A stretch of DNA of 48,726 bases. It comes from Smittium mucronatum (taxonomy: Eukaryota > Kickxellomycota > Harpellomycetes > Harpellales > Legeriomycetaceae). Positions within the stretch are counted from its first letter, which is position 1, and each line of letters opens with the position of its first letter. Shown here one piece after another: positions 22,657 through 36,595 of this stretch. The stretch lies in assembly GCA_001953115.1 (NCBI GenBank), contig LSSL01002305.1, positions 1 to 48,726 on the forward strand, given 5' to 3'. A program made the position numbers and the translations under genes. The notes beneath the pieces were generated by a model. That model saw nothing but the letters and a program-made list of their open reading frames with translations. It did not search any database and was not told the DNA's origin.

Positions 22657-23159
22657 CTAATAAACCCTAAATGGGCCAAAAGGATGATTAGCTCTTATTT
22701 CCAATAAATGAATCCTTGTTGAGCAACTAACTTGCTGCGCCTCGTAAGAGTAAAAAACCTGCTGCGATTCTAAAAGACCCCAAATATCATATTCGTCGAG
22801 TAGACTAATTGAAGTCTCAATTTCATAATGTTCCTGGTTGGAGATTGTGAAAACATTTATTGAGAGCTCAGATGATTTATGTTTGGAGAGAAAGCCCGTT
22901 TTGAAAAAAATATATATATTAGATCTCGTGCATTCTGCGACAATTTTAAGAACGTGTTTTCATTGATCGAAAAAAACAATGGTAAGATCATGGCTTCATA
23001 CAAAATACTTTTTGTATGCTACTTTCAATTTATTCGTGCCAAGGTGTAAGGTTTCGCTCTATCATTTCTGCAACAAGTCGGCTCATATAGGGAAACTTTG
23101 ATTTCGTTCGAGACCGGAGTGTTTTGCTTTTCGATCTTTATAGTGAATAAAGTAGTGGC
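22657..23159 (-). pseudogene. Unidentified coding-like region, probably a decayed gene
   Basis: On the minus strand the frame from 22959 to 22657 is open for 100 codons with no stop. That is unlikely by chance at the local base composition (roughly one in a thousand per frame at about 62% A+T). It reads with normal protein composition, for example SINVFTISNQEHYEIETSIS and LLEIRANHPFGPFRVY before TAG. There is no ATG near its start. Upstream, the same frame has TGA at 22962-22960 and another shortly before. A different frame at 23159-23025 reads IEKQNTPVSNEIKVSLYEP, so a frameshift would be needed to join them. I do not recognise the protein. It could be a decayed gene, or exons of a gene with introns I failed to place. 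Confidence 0.4.
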
Positions 23160-23882
23160 CTTTTTATGAAACTAACACCCGTCCTATTTGGAGTTGTAGT
23201 GGGTGGTAAATGTTGGTTCGCCTAAAATATTTCAAAACTACTGACCGTTTAGTATGGTCATTATGATCAAGATATTATTGGTTTTGGAACAAAGTTACTA
23301 TTTCACTCCATCTTTTATTTTCCCTATACCTTTCTAGAAGGGTATTTTATAGTTTCTAAAATTAAAACATCGCCATATAATAAAAACTTCAAAGGCCCTG
23401 CGTTGCCCAATCTTGCTAATGTTGAAAAATAATATTCAATTAAAATAAACTCGTAAGACTAATTACTTATTTTAACTTAAATAGAAAAATAAAATAAAAA
23501 GCAACCGCATAATTAGAATAATGGATTGCATCTGATTGACTGTTAATGGATTAGCGGATGAATATTATTTTAAAAAAATTATGCTTTTTACTCTCATAAC
23601 CGATTTCGCTGGATTATCTATATAGTATTCTTTTAGTCGATAAAGCCAGCTAATTATTTTAATCTTCGTACCTTTAAAAGTTCATTCTATAAAATTAGAT
23701 TACCTCCAAGTTGGACTGCCAGCTGATGTCATAATAATAAAAAATAAACAATATAACAACTTACAAGTTCTCAAAACCATCCAATTTTGAAGTCTTTTGT
23801 TTTTATCTTTAAAATATTATTGTAGAAATTTAAAATGCAAAAAGCGAAAACAAAAAGTTGACATTCCCCTCCATGAAAAAAA
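23160..23882. other. 3' flank of TYS1
   Basis: This is AT-rich sequence between the unidentified coding-like region and the TYS1 stop codon. I see nothing specific in it. Confidence 0.4.
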
Positions 23883-25103
23883 TTAGTTTGTGGGTTTAAT
23901 ATTATGCTTCTTCTTCTCCTTTTTCACTGCAACTTTGACTGGGGGTGGGGGATAAGCAAGGTTTGTAAGCTCCTTAAATTCTGGCGTATCGAGCTCTGTT
24001 CTGATGGGCTCAAGAAGAACATTGATAAGTTTGGCTGCTGAGTTCTTCAGATCTCCTGGATGAATCAGCTTTTCTGCAAAGTCACTTTTAAGAGACTCGA
24101 ATTCTGTATATACAGTATTTCCGCCGTATTTCTCGGGGCGCTCAATCACAAAACTTCTAATGGTTCTATGGTAGTCGAAAAGAGGGAACACAGCGAATTG
24201 TAAGAATGACAAAATACCATTGTTCTCCACATTTCCTTCTTCGCAAAACGCCTTCTTGAGTTTCTTCTCAACGCTCTTGGGTTCTTCTAAAAGATCAATC
24301 TTGCTGTCAACTTCTGATGCACTCATTTTGCTGCCTTGAAGACCTGGCACCATGGGATTCATAAGATGGATGCGTTTTTTGTAGCCAAGATTGGGAAGAT
24401 ATTTCTCTGCAAAAGTAAATATTTTGCGTTGATCAACACCTCCAAATTGAGCATCAACCTTTAAGTATTCTTCATCGAGTGCCTGCATTCCAGGATACAA
24501 AAGACCAGAAAGAGTAGCATTGTCTACCTGTTTCACAACTTCTGCTCCAGCCTTCTTAGCATCGTGTTCGGTTACTATAGCAGCTAGCTTGTAGTTGTCC
24601 AAAATATAATCTTTTTCTAATTGATAAGATGAGCCTACTATGAAATCAAGCTTCTCGATTGGTACATCTACTGCCTTAAGAACAGATTTTATTAAAGCCT
24701 CATAATATTTGACTCGGTATTTAACAATATCCATAGGCGCTTTCATGTTATCTAAAAAGGCGTGGATATCAGCCAAGAGAATTTTTACCTAAATTTGGTC
24801 AACAAATATGATAATCAGATATTTTCATAACACCGAATGGAATTAGTCACCATGAAAATATAAAACACTTACATGGCAATTGGCTCTAAGAAAATCAGCG
24901 ATTTTAACCATAGCAACAAAGTAGCCGATGTGTGGCTTGCCAGTTGGGGCCGTTCCCCAATACAAAGATATGTCCCTCTCCCCCAAGATTTTTTTGAGTT
25001 CTTCATCGCCTAAATGTTCTTGTAGATGTCTAGTGATGATAACGTATTTCTCCTCGGGAGACATGGTGGAGCTAATTTGCAAAGAAGAGATTTGATCAAC
25101 CAT
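23883..25103 (-). CDS. TYS1: Cytosolic tyrosyl-tRNA synthetase (2 exons)
   Basis: This class I synthetase charges tRNA-Tyr with tyrosine using ATP. Exon 1 is 25103-24873 and exon 2 is 24788-23883, joined in phase 0 over an 84-base GT-AG intron, giving 378 residues (yeast Tys1 has 394). The HIGH-type signature is PHIG at 57-60 within [13 protein letters not shown]. The Rossmann core continues across the splice junction as [14 protein letters not shown]. The KMSKS-type loop is KMSAS at 231-235 within [24 protein letters not shown] matches the eukaryotic/archaeal tyrosine pocket. The C terminus is a short Lys-rich tail as in fungal enzymes; there is no EMAP-II-like domain. The first ATG gives the usual short N-terminal extension; a second in-frame Met at residue 14 is possible. 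The form is cytosolic, not mitochondrial. Confidence 0.97.
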
Positions 25104-25700
25104 TTTTATGTTTTTTATGGCTGGATAGAAATAGAAGAATGTTTCGAGCTATGATATCTCTCAGATAAGCTTTTTTAAAAACTCTACAGATCGAATCTTG
25201 TCTACTTTGATAATTTATTCCAAACCTCGAGTTGCAATAATTAGTCACTATTAGTCCTTTTGATTTGGAATTATTTTATCCCTCTGGATACCCTTCAGGT
25301 CCCCTCTCGTCCTCCTATTTTCGTCATTTCTCTTTCTCGCCATTTTCTCGGCCAATATCAATCTGTAATTCTCCATACCACATGTGTATTGGATAAAATC
25401 CTTGAATCTCTTTTGAGGCTGTGTCCACTTATCTGCCAGAATCTGTCAGTGATCATAATAGATTAGCAGAAATCCACAATTCTTACTTGTCTTTTATCCA
25501 ATAACTTTATATTTTAGCTACTCCGAATGCAAATCAATCCGTGTAAACAGTGCTAGTTGGCCTAAAATCAGAGCCCCAATAATTGTCTTCTGAGTTTCAA
25601 TTAATTAATCTCGCAATCAAAGAAACTTAATAATTCTGAGCTTTAATTGTTTGCTGACTCCTGTCTGTGCAAATCCTATCCTTATTTGACCCTAAATGTG
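25104..25700. other. Region upstream of TYS1
   Basis: This is presumed TYS1 promoter DNA. It has moderate G+C, with pyrimidine-rich stretches on the plus strand near 25290-25345. A 68-codon plus-strand frame at 25260-25466 lacks any recognisable domain, and I leave it out as a gene. Confidence 0.4.
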
Positions 25701-28700
25701 ATTTTTCTCACTGATTGTTTATTTTTTTTCTTATAAAAAATCTCAAGCCTTTTCAGATACCAATATTTTCTTACAATTATTTTTTTTTTTTACGCAATAT
25801 TTTCTTAGAAGAATAAATATTTGGTTTTCCAATTTGTCTAGGAATTAGTTTTCAATTATAAAAAAAAATTGAATGATAATTGCAGTTTATTTAGGAGAAT
25901 AGTCATTATAAGTCGTCTGCCAACGCATTATATATCTACCACCATAAACAAGCCTTTATCTCTATTTAAAATTTCTACATAAAACTCTCACACAAGAATA
26001 TATTATTTAGCAATTTATATATTATGTGTCGATCATCCAAATCAAAAAACGAATCGTTTATATCTTTACGCATTAAACATGAGTATTTTTTTTACTCTTA
26101 TTTTGGATTTTTTTTTACTATTATAACAAACTTCTGTCAAAAATAATTTTATTTGAACTCAAATTTTTTTAATTCTTTGGACTTGGAATATAATCAAATC
26201 TCTAGCAATATTAAATGAGCTATTTAATAATTATTCCAGCGATAACAATCATTGTTTTTGTATTTGAGTTTTAATTAATCTAGTAACAATACAATTAAAA
26301 TCTTTCGACTTTTAATATTTAACTCGTCTAAATTCTTTATTTTTAGCTATGGATCACAGATTATTCGGACATTTCTTCACATTCTTACAAATAATGACTT
26401 TTCATCCAACTCACATTTCACCAAGGCTCTGTTTCATTCAATTCCATCTGTTCAAAAATTGATAAATATTCAGTGTTAGAATTTTTAGTTTAAAAATTGT
26501 TAGCATTTTTTTTCAACCCCTATGCTTGATTGAAATCGTACAACATTAAATTCAAACTCAGTTTTTTTTTTCTTATGAAAGGTGTATAATTGGCTGGTTT
26601 TTCATTTGGGGAAGTGTGATTAAATCAAACTTCGTGCATACTGCATAAATCCTCAAACCAATATGTTTCTTTTTAAGTGATTTTGGCATTTTATAAATAG
26701 CTATAAAAATACAGTGAATAAACAATAATTAGTTCATAGTATTCAAGCTTTCTTTCTTATTATCAAAATAAATGGTATTTTTTTCATTATAGGTTGAAAA
26801 TTTTCCTGTGTATTATTTTTCGACTTTCCATAAATTACCAAAAGTTTAAAAAATCTCTTTTTCTTTACATATCTTTCAAAAATAATGCCATACTTAAAAT
26901 CAATCTTTATTTCACTTATAAATAATAAAATTACAATACTTTTTTTATTTAAAATTCTATTGGAGTTTAGAAATATCATTGGGTAAAAAAATTTATATTT
27001 ATGTATGCTGATTTGTCAAATAGAATATCCTCCACACCATTGATTACTTGAATATTTAAATGAAAAAGTCTCCTAATTTTTTTTATAAATCACCTTTTAT
27101 TCTAATCTGTTGCTCCATTGCCTAGATTTTAATAAACGAAATATCTTTCTGAAATTTATTCACTGACTCTGCGACTTTATTTTAAACGATTTCATAACTA
27201 TTTACATATTGTTATTACTTCATACCAATAAATTTCTAAAAATAAAATGTATTTATATTTATGCTAAATTTTATATCTTTTTAAATTAACTATTTGGTTG
27301 CGAATTAATAAAAATGAACTCATATCTCTTTTTTCTTTTTAAATTTTAAATTTTCACCTTTTCTATTTTTTATAAATCTTCAGCAACTAAATAAAATTGA
27401 TGTATAGTTAAATTATATTTTTAGACTTATTATGATGCATGATACTCCTTTTAAAAGATATATATAAAGATTAAAAAATTAATTTCAGATGCTTATATTT
27501 TGCTATATAAATTGAAGAACTTGTTAAAATGATGGTCTTTAAATTAAAATTTTACCTATTTTGATAAAAATAAAATGAAAATGGTATTGAAAACATATAT
27601 AATTGAATGCAATTTAATTTTTAATTTTGAAAAAAAATCGATAGGCCAATCCTATCTAATAAAATATATCTATATAACTATCACTTACTGAAAAATTCAT
27701 ACCTTTCTAAAGTTTAAAGCATATTTTTACAGATTGAATTTTTTTATAAATCAAATGTGAAAATATCATAAAAAAAAGAATAATTTATACTTTTTTGACT
27801 GAAACATTTTCAACTACATATTTAACCATAAATTATGGATTTGCAAAATTATAATAAAAATTGGATTTTTTTTCTAGGTTTTATAATTGAAATACTATTG
27901 ATTATTTATTAAATATTTTCATTTTATTTAATAATTTAATCGATTTTTCATATTATTATTTGTGTACTAATTTTTTCTTAAATTCGGTATATATTTACTA
28001 TATTCTAAAATTATTAAAAAATATTTATCCCGAAACTTCTAATTAATCCCAAGAATTTTTTATTTTATTTTTTATACTTGTATTTTTTTATAAAAATATT
28101 AAGCGAAAATTCTGTTCATATGGGTAAATTATTGATTTTTTTTTCTGTTAAAATTTCCGATTTCTTATCGGTTGAATTTAAAAGATCTATTTCATGTGAT
28201 CTCCTCCCGATATACCTTATATCAAACCACTATTTCACGTCTCTATGCAAATTTAACTGATCTGACTTGTAATAACGTGGAACTAAATTTTTAAAAACAA
28301 ATGATTTTTTAATGAAATTACTAGCCTCTAAAATTCGATTTTCTAGTAGTTTTCATAAAATAAAATTTACCATAACTAGAAGGTTGAATTATAGATTTTT
28401 CCAAAAAATATTCTTCAAACCCCTGAAATTAATCCTGGATTAAAACTTCTATCTTAGAATAAATTGATTTCCTATATTTTTTTATCAATTATATTCAATA
28501 TCTTTTGGATTATTTTTGTAATTTTTATACAGGATGGATAGAACAAAATATTTTTTTATAGTAATAATTTAAATTTTTTTTGGTGCGTAGGGATTCAATA
28601 ACTCCTAAAATTGGAGGAGGTATTATTATTTTTATTGAAAAATCAAAAAAATCTGGTCAAATCTATTGATCCAATCTCTATTTTAAATATATTTTTGCTT

Positions 28701-31700
28701 TATTTTTTCAAATACATATTTCAAGATTTTCTTCGATAATTTTTTTTCGCCCTAATGGATTTTTTTTCTAACTCTTATATTCACTCCCAGCTTTATTGAA
28801 TATTTATTGACTAATAAGTTTTGGCCAATTTTTAATATTTTTTTCTGTATCCAACTAATACTAATTAAAACAACCTCTGATTGTTTTTACGTGACACTCA
28901 GTTGTCAAAAAACTACTTTAATTATGTTTTTTTAGTACATTTTTTGCTTTGAATGTTTTATATCTCAGCAGAAATGTGTTCGCAAACGAAAATTTTCATT
29001 CTAGTTTTTATTTTTTATTTTTTAAAATCGGATATAATTTTAGCTAATATTAAAATGTAATTAAATAAAACCTAAACTACTAAATAATTCGACACTTATA
29101 TTAGTAAGAGTGATTAATTCCACTTATCAATTTAACATTACTTTAATAAATATATGTCCTAAAATTAAAATATATTCGACAAAGTTTTAAAATATAAAAA
29201 AAAACAGCTATTTTTATCTGTTTTTTTATTCTTTTTTGCCATTTTTAAAGAATTAAGAATATTTTACAGTAAATTTAAATAAAACCCAGTTTTAATAGTT
29301 ATTATTATATGTATTTTTTTTTAAAGAATCATCGATTTTAAGGTCTTTGGTTCAGTTTAAATGTAATTTTCTTATAATATAGCGCAAATTGGAACATCTG
29401 CCAGATAATTTTTGTTAAATTGCGTTTATACTGTATCATTGGATTTTAAATAAAGGATTATTAAGAATTTATTGATATTAAAAGAATCAAATTTACTACA
29501 ATATGATCAAACTTACAAATCTATTTGCAAACTGGCCAATTTTTATCTACTAACTTTTTTTAAATATATATAATTTTAACTGAAAACAATTCTATCAAAT
29601 TAGAGTGAATTTTTCTTTCTTTTTTTTTTTTTACAATTTCTTAATGATTTTTAAATTTTTAATTATTTACTTTCATAATTTTTGGTTCTATTTATGAATT
29701 AATCAATTTAATAATTATCATATCATTAATACTTTTTTAAAATATTTATAAGTAATATTTATAGATATATATAAGGTTTGTAAAAGAAAAAATTCAAAAA
29801 ATTTAAAAAATTTAAAATTATTTTTAAAAGTTTCGAGTTGATTTTTAAATCTAAAAAAATAAAGACTAAATTTAATGTTTAATGTTTAATGATAAAGATA
29901 AAAATTTACAATTGTTTATTTATTTTTATAAGTAGAAAATTTTAAAAATTTCTTGTATTTTAATTAACAATATTAGTTGAATCGTGACAAATTTTTCTTG
30001 CTTTAATATATTATATCAAAAAAATAATTGTCAGGGTGCTTTTTCACAAAATATTTTTTAAAATTAATTAATTTAAATTTTAATTATTTCATATTATGAT
30101 AATATATATTAATCAAGTGTAAGGGTATAAATATCTGTTGGTCATTAAATCAATTAATTTTGTAAGTTTTTGGCTATAAATATTATAATTTTTTTATTAT
30201 TATTATTACAGATTGCTATATTTTATAAACATAATTACAGAATTTTCCCTACTTTATCAATTTAGATTAATTTTATGAATTAACAGACCACTCTTGAGTT
30301 TAAATTAATACTCTCTTCATATTTTGAGCTTTTTTATCAATCATATATCGAACTTAATTGAAAAAAATCGACTATTTTTTCCTAAAAAGATATATTTATA
30401 ACGATAAATTTGGTCATTAGAAATATTTTTTCAAAAAAAATTTCTTTTATTTTTTTAGCTACGGAAAAATTGTGATTGATTTTAAATTTTTTGTTTTTAT
30501 AATTTATAATATTTTTTTTAGCGTTTATTATATTATTTGAATATGATTATCTTAATTTTTATTTTAGGTGATTTTCACCTCGATTATTTTAAAAATATTA
30601 TCATATATTTATCCTTGAAATTTTATCCAATATTATTGATTATTATAAATTTTTATTTAGCGAATTTATCATATATAACATCTGTGGTTTGAATCAAATT
30701 TTCAATAATCTTAAAACAGCTTACATTTTATTTTTATTTTTTGGATTTATATCTGATAATTTTGAAATTATTACCATATTTTTTTGTCATTACATACAAT
30801 ATCCTTTGATAATTTTTTTTCTACACTTCTTGTTTTATAATTTCACCGTATCAAAAAAATTTCTTTTTCAAATAGCTTTTTAACCAGTTTTATTTATCCT
30901 ACGCTCGATTTCATTAGTAGCTTTATTTAATAATCCGTCAAAAAATGTTTGTTTTATTTTTTATTTTCTTGAATATAAATTTAAACTGTCTGTTTTTTTT
31001 AATATATATTTTTTTATTTATAAAACAATGCATATAAGAAATTGTTATTTAATTATCATTTTTTGTACCATTTTATAAAACCAAAATAGGCTTTTATTGA
31101 TATAATGGTTATTTAATAAATAAATAAATATTTCAAAGAAATTTTTAAAAATACTAAATTAGAAATAACAAGGATTTGAATAATATAATAAACAGTTAAA
31201 AATTAAAAAATATTTTCAAAATATGAAAGGTGGTTTTTTTTAAGATTATTCTTTTACATATGGTTCAAGAGAATTTTTTTACAGATTTTTAATTTTAGTA
31301 TTTTATGTGGCTAATATTTTTAGTTATTCTATATTAAGATTTTTTTATCATTTTTTTTATAAAATATCTTAATAAAGCTTTGGTTACGTCATATATCGAA
31401 TATTACAAACCGGATATATTTTAAAAGAATTTTTATTTGATATTTTTAAATTTTGACAAAATTTTTGCGAAATATTTGAAACTAGTTATCAATCATTATT
31501 CATTCATTTATTTAAAAATAGTTGAAAATACGATTTAATTGGATTATAATTAATTTTTTTAACGAAAAAAATTTATCCTTTAATTTAACGCTTATGTTAA
31601 TCAGTTAAAATAATTTTTAAAATTATATATTTAATTCCAATAAAGCCAAATATGATTATAAGTATTTAACTAATTAATTTCTATATAATCAAAATTTTAA

Positions 31701-33060
31701 AATATAGTAAATAAATGTAAAATAAAATAATTTTTAGCTATCTTCTCCGCTTATTTTCACTTTTTTTTTCATTTCATATATCCAAAAATTTCATTTATGC
31801 GGATTAGCAAACTTTCAGCTTATTGTAATAGTTAATAAAATTTATTAGTTATTTGGACACCTTTTATTTCATTTTAATGGGTTGATAAAAAAACTCTACG
31901 ATTATTTTTTCAAATGCCTAAATTGATATTTATATCTAAAAATGTATTTTTATACGCTATTCTTTTAATTTTTACCAAGCTATTTATTCTTTCCTCCCAC
32001 TTAATACTTTTTTTGTATAAAAAATTTAGTATTAACATCCAATTAACGTCATATTTTATAAAATTTTTATAATTAAAAATCAATCTAAGAACTGAATATA
32101 AATTCCAAGAAATATTCTTTGTTATTTACTTCTATCTAAACCCAAAATTTATATACAAAATACATATTTTATCATAATTTTTTGAAAAATTAATTTTTAA
32201 ATTCAGCTAAAAAATATTGAGAGCACCTTAAAGTGTATGAAATATAACTTAAAATCCCTTTTGATTTATTTTTGAAAAACATGCACTAACACTAGAAATG
32301 TATTTTAAGATGAGTAATCTATTTTTTTTCAGCAGTTTTTTCACTTTTTGGTTAATTTATCTTTTTAGATTCTTAGTTATTTTGAATTTGATAATGTAAT
32401 TTAATTTTTTTAAATTTTTTGGTGGTTTAAAAGTTATAAGCTTAAATGAAAATGGTGAAAAATATTATAATAATTTTTATATTTTGAGAAATTTCGTGCA
32501 TATAAAAACATAACAAATTAAAAATTAATCTGTGTTTCTTAAAAATTAAATTCTAATGGTATCATATATTTTGAAATTTCATGGCTTAAAATAAAATTTA
32601 GTCACAATAATATAAATAATACTTATTTTTTAAATACCATAATACTATTTAAGGTTGAAAATTATTAGTTTTAATTATTAATGAATTTTTAAGTTTATTG
32701 ATTCTAAAAATACTCTCTGTAAGAATTAGATTATTTTTATGTAAATATAAATATATTTTAAATTGATATTTGGCTCATATTATTTCTACAATTGTAAAAA
32801 AACCAGCAAAATTATTAATAGAAAATAACTTTTTGCAAAAGCAATTAATAGAGGGTACTGAAAAAGTTTTTTTTATTTATAATAGATTATGTATAAAAGA
32901 TACTTAATTTTTATATTTTTATATTTTTAAATTTAAGTAAAATAGATGATCTAAAAAAGCTTGATAAGCATATTTAAACGTAAAAATAGACATAGTTGAT
33001 ACAAATAGCCAGAGAGATGGTATTTTCAATTAAATTTTATGTTATTTTGTGTTATATTAT

Positions 33061-33166
33061 TTATTAAATTAGGTATTACATAGAAAAATTCTTTGTTAAT
33101 AATAGAATAATATTTATTAAATTAGGTATTACATAGAAAAATTCTTTGTTAATAATAGAATAATAT
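33061..33166. repeat. Perfect 53-base tandem duplication
   Basis: The 53 bases at 33061-33113 are repeated without change at 33114-33166. Identity in DNA that is otherwise free to drift suggests a recent duplication, or an assembly artefact. Confidence 0.95.
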
Positions 33167-36100
33167 TTATTATAAAAAATATCGATATTTGGATATTTAA
33201 TTTAATGAAACTATCAAAATTTTTTGTAGATGATAAAAAATACTATTGCTATCAAAAATAAAGATTTTCTATATCAAAATGGTGTCAGGATATTTGACAG
33301 AAATGAAATTTCACCGAATTATTCAGCCTATTACAAGCTAAAATCAAAGTGTAATTACCCAGAAAAATGAGCTTAATAATTGATTATTAGTGGACATAAA
33401 TTGAGCGAAATTTCATGTAGGTCAATTGTAAATAAGCTAAATTTCATGTAACCTATGAAAATATATATTTAGCATATAAACACATTATATAAGCATTCGA
33501 AAAAGTTAATTCTGAATTTTTATGAATAATACGCCATTTTACTAAAATTAGAATTCATCTGAGCTAAAATCCTTTAAAAATATATGTAATTCTTATTTAA
33601 GCTCTTCTTTTATGGCTATTACTATGAAGATTATATATGTGTGAATTGTAATAATATACACCTGCGTTTTTAAAAATTTAAAATATCCCAGAAATTTCCA
33701 TATATTTAAATAAATGATTCAATTAGTTGTAAATTAGATCTTTATTATTATAAAATTGATATCATCAAGTATGGGAGGTTTTAACAGTAATTTTAAAAAT
33801 AATATTTATAGCTATTATACTATATACGCTACATTAATTTTATCGTAGCCTAATTAATATTTATTTTCCATTTTTAAAACTTGAAAAAACATTTATATTA
33901 TATATAAAAGTAATTTAAGTAATTATTTTCATAAATTTTTATATTTAATCGTGAAAATTTTTATACATTTTTTATCACGTTTTTAATTTTATAAATAGAA
34001 ATTATAATCCTAAAATAACATTGAAATTTTTTTTTCATACCAAGGGGTTTTTTTAAAAACTTTTAAAATATGCAGCTATTTTTTTTCTGTTTTTTTATAA
34101 AAATAAAAAATGACACCATGGTATATTTACGGCTTGGTATTTAGTTTTCAGAAATATTTAATGTTATCTATTTAAATCTTCTTCAATTAATTTATTTATA
34201 TTAATTTTATTTTCTATTTTTCAAGTGATAGTTGATTTATTATTTCTGAAATATCGCAGCTTATTAAGTATGTTTTAATGAATTCTATTCAGGATTATTT
34301 GAATCTCAACTTTATCAAAAATCAAATCCCTGGTTTATTACCCATTATATAATATTATTTTTTTCTTAAAATTTGACGAGAAGGGATACATCACTGTTAT
34401 TGAAAAATTTCTCTCGCAGTTTATAAACCGAAAGTTTAAATACTTTTTTGATAATCTTAAATTATAATCGCTTCGGTTTAAAAGCTATACATTCAATTAT
34501 AGCTCATTCCTCATCGGAGTCACTGATATTTAGTTAATTCCTGCTAATGATATTTTTTCTGCTGATAATATATTTTTCATATTTGTATATAAAAACGCTG
34601 TCATGAACTATTTATTTTTAATTTCTGTTTTATAGATAGATTTTCTATTTTAAAAAAAGATATTTATGTTTTTTAATAGCTCTTTTTATAGTCTAAAATG
34701 GCTATTATTATTGATTTCATTGTCATTTTTGATCATTTTTAATGTGATGGGTTTATAATACAAATGTTATACTTGAATGATTAATTTATTCAGATTATTT
34801 CATATTAATAAATGATTAGTTAACTTTCTTTTTAAATAAAGAATTAAATTCCACCAAATGTTATTAGTTAATGTATATGTCAAATTTTTTCATTGATTTA
34901 TTCAGCCAAAAGTTGTTGTTTATTTTATTAGCTCTATTAAAAACTCTTATACCCCTTTAAAATTTTCAATCAAATCTGTAAGTTTTTTAATCAATTTATG
35001 AAATTTTCGAATGATTAAGATATTGTGTAATCGCTCTATCTTTTTATATTTTGTTAAAGGTTTTTTTAAAAATCCATTCTAATGTTATTATTCTGAAATT
35101 TATACTTTTGGATGCTCATAAATTTAATTTGTAATTTTTATTTTACATTCATAGATAATTAAACCAAAAAAAAAAAAAATTTAAAAAAAACTGAGTTATA
35201 ATTATTTCTGATTTAATTATTAATGATGCTTGTGTATAAATTTCCCAAGATATTTCTCTCTAAAATATACTAATCGAAAGATAAATAAAATACTTTTAGC
35301 TTTTATTTTTTCATAAAAAACAAAAAAAATGTCAAAATTAATTTTTTTTAAACGATAATATAGTATTTTTTTACTATCGAATTTTTTTTATTTTTTATTT
35401 TTTTTACAGTAAATTTATTTTAAATCTTTTATCATCGCTGAAAATTAATTTGATAAGAAATTTTAATTTTCTTATAAGTAAATATAATCATTTAATAATC
35501 TTTGGTTTAATTTAATTTTTTTTAGTTATTTTAACCAATGATGTATTTATATTAAAATTGCACTGATTTCATCTTTTAAAAAAACTATTTATATTTTATT
35601 TGTTGGTAAATATTAGCATATTTTTTGAAATTCAGGCTTTATTTGGACTTGAATTTGGAATTAAAATGACTCTATTATTTTGAAATTCATTTTTTTTAAT
35701 ATTTTAATAATTAGTTTGTTTGATAGAATATAATTTGAGGCTTTTGATTTTTCATATTGAATGAATTTATTATAATGTTCTGTAAGGTTTTCGGAAAATT
35801 AAAATGAAATTTACTCTGTAAAAATTAAATCTGATTATTATGATTATTTTTTTAAATATTTTTTTATCAAAACCCAAAATTTTCAAAAAATCTAATTAAT
35901 CTTGATCTAAGAAAAATAACTTTGAGCTATATATAAATTTTAAAAAAAAATGATTAGGCATTTGATTTCCAATTTTTATTTTTAAAATGATTTTAGTAGT
36001 ATTTTTTATTTAAAAAAAAAATGTGAAAAATTCTTTATAATAAATTAGGTATTTTAATTTTTTTTTCTCTTTTCTCAAATAAAAACGCTTCTAAAATTAT

Positions 36101-36330
36101 ATCTACCGATTTTAAATTTAAATTTATTATTTCTCCTGGAATTCGACCACTTATAAAAATAAAAATAATTCTAAAAAATATAGTGAGTGTTTTAAATAAT
36201 ATTAAAATAAAACTATTTTTCCTAATACGATTTTTTGGATGATAATACATCTTTATAAAACTATAATAATTTTTTTTTAAAAAAAACTGATTTTAATAAT
36301 ATCAACTTCCAGTGTGATTGGGACATTGCT

Positions 36331-36595
36331 TATATATATGAATTGTATATAGTTTTGAGATTTTAGCAGCAATTTTATCTACTATGTGATTTTGAGATCT
36401 CTATTATTTTTATTGGTTATTACTGATCTAATAACGTGTTCAAACGCATTATTTTATTAAATAAACTTTGGAATTAATTATAAAGTTAATTCTAAAATAA
36501 ATAATAGAAAATCAATATAATTTTTAGCCCTTTTTAGTAATTTCACTATAAAAAAGTTCACATATTTACCCAATAAAAACTTGACTTAAAAAAGA
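36331..36595 (+). repeat. Left arm of a long inverted repeat
   Basis: This arm matches the reverse complement of 37972-38234 at roughly four-fifths identity by eye. Long exact blocks include TTTTGAGATTTTAGC and AAAAAAGTTCACATATTTACC. The outer ~45 bases also recur at 48106-48160 in the same orientation. Confidence 0.9.

Noticed and set aside
25260..25466. 68-codon plus-strand frame upstream of TYS1
   Set aside because: It has no domain, no splice partners and sits where the TYS1 promoter is expected.
26743..26979. 78-codon minus-strand frame in the desert, and similar frames at 28078, 30689, 36035, 37521 and 41224
   Set aside because: Their composition is almost entirely Phe, Ile, Leu, Lys, Asn and Tyr, as expected from AT-only DNA; none shows a motif.
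33001..33200. CRISPR-like or satellite array at the 53-base repeat
   Set aside because: There are only two contiguous copies without spacers, so it is a simple tandem duplication.
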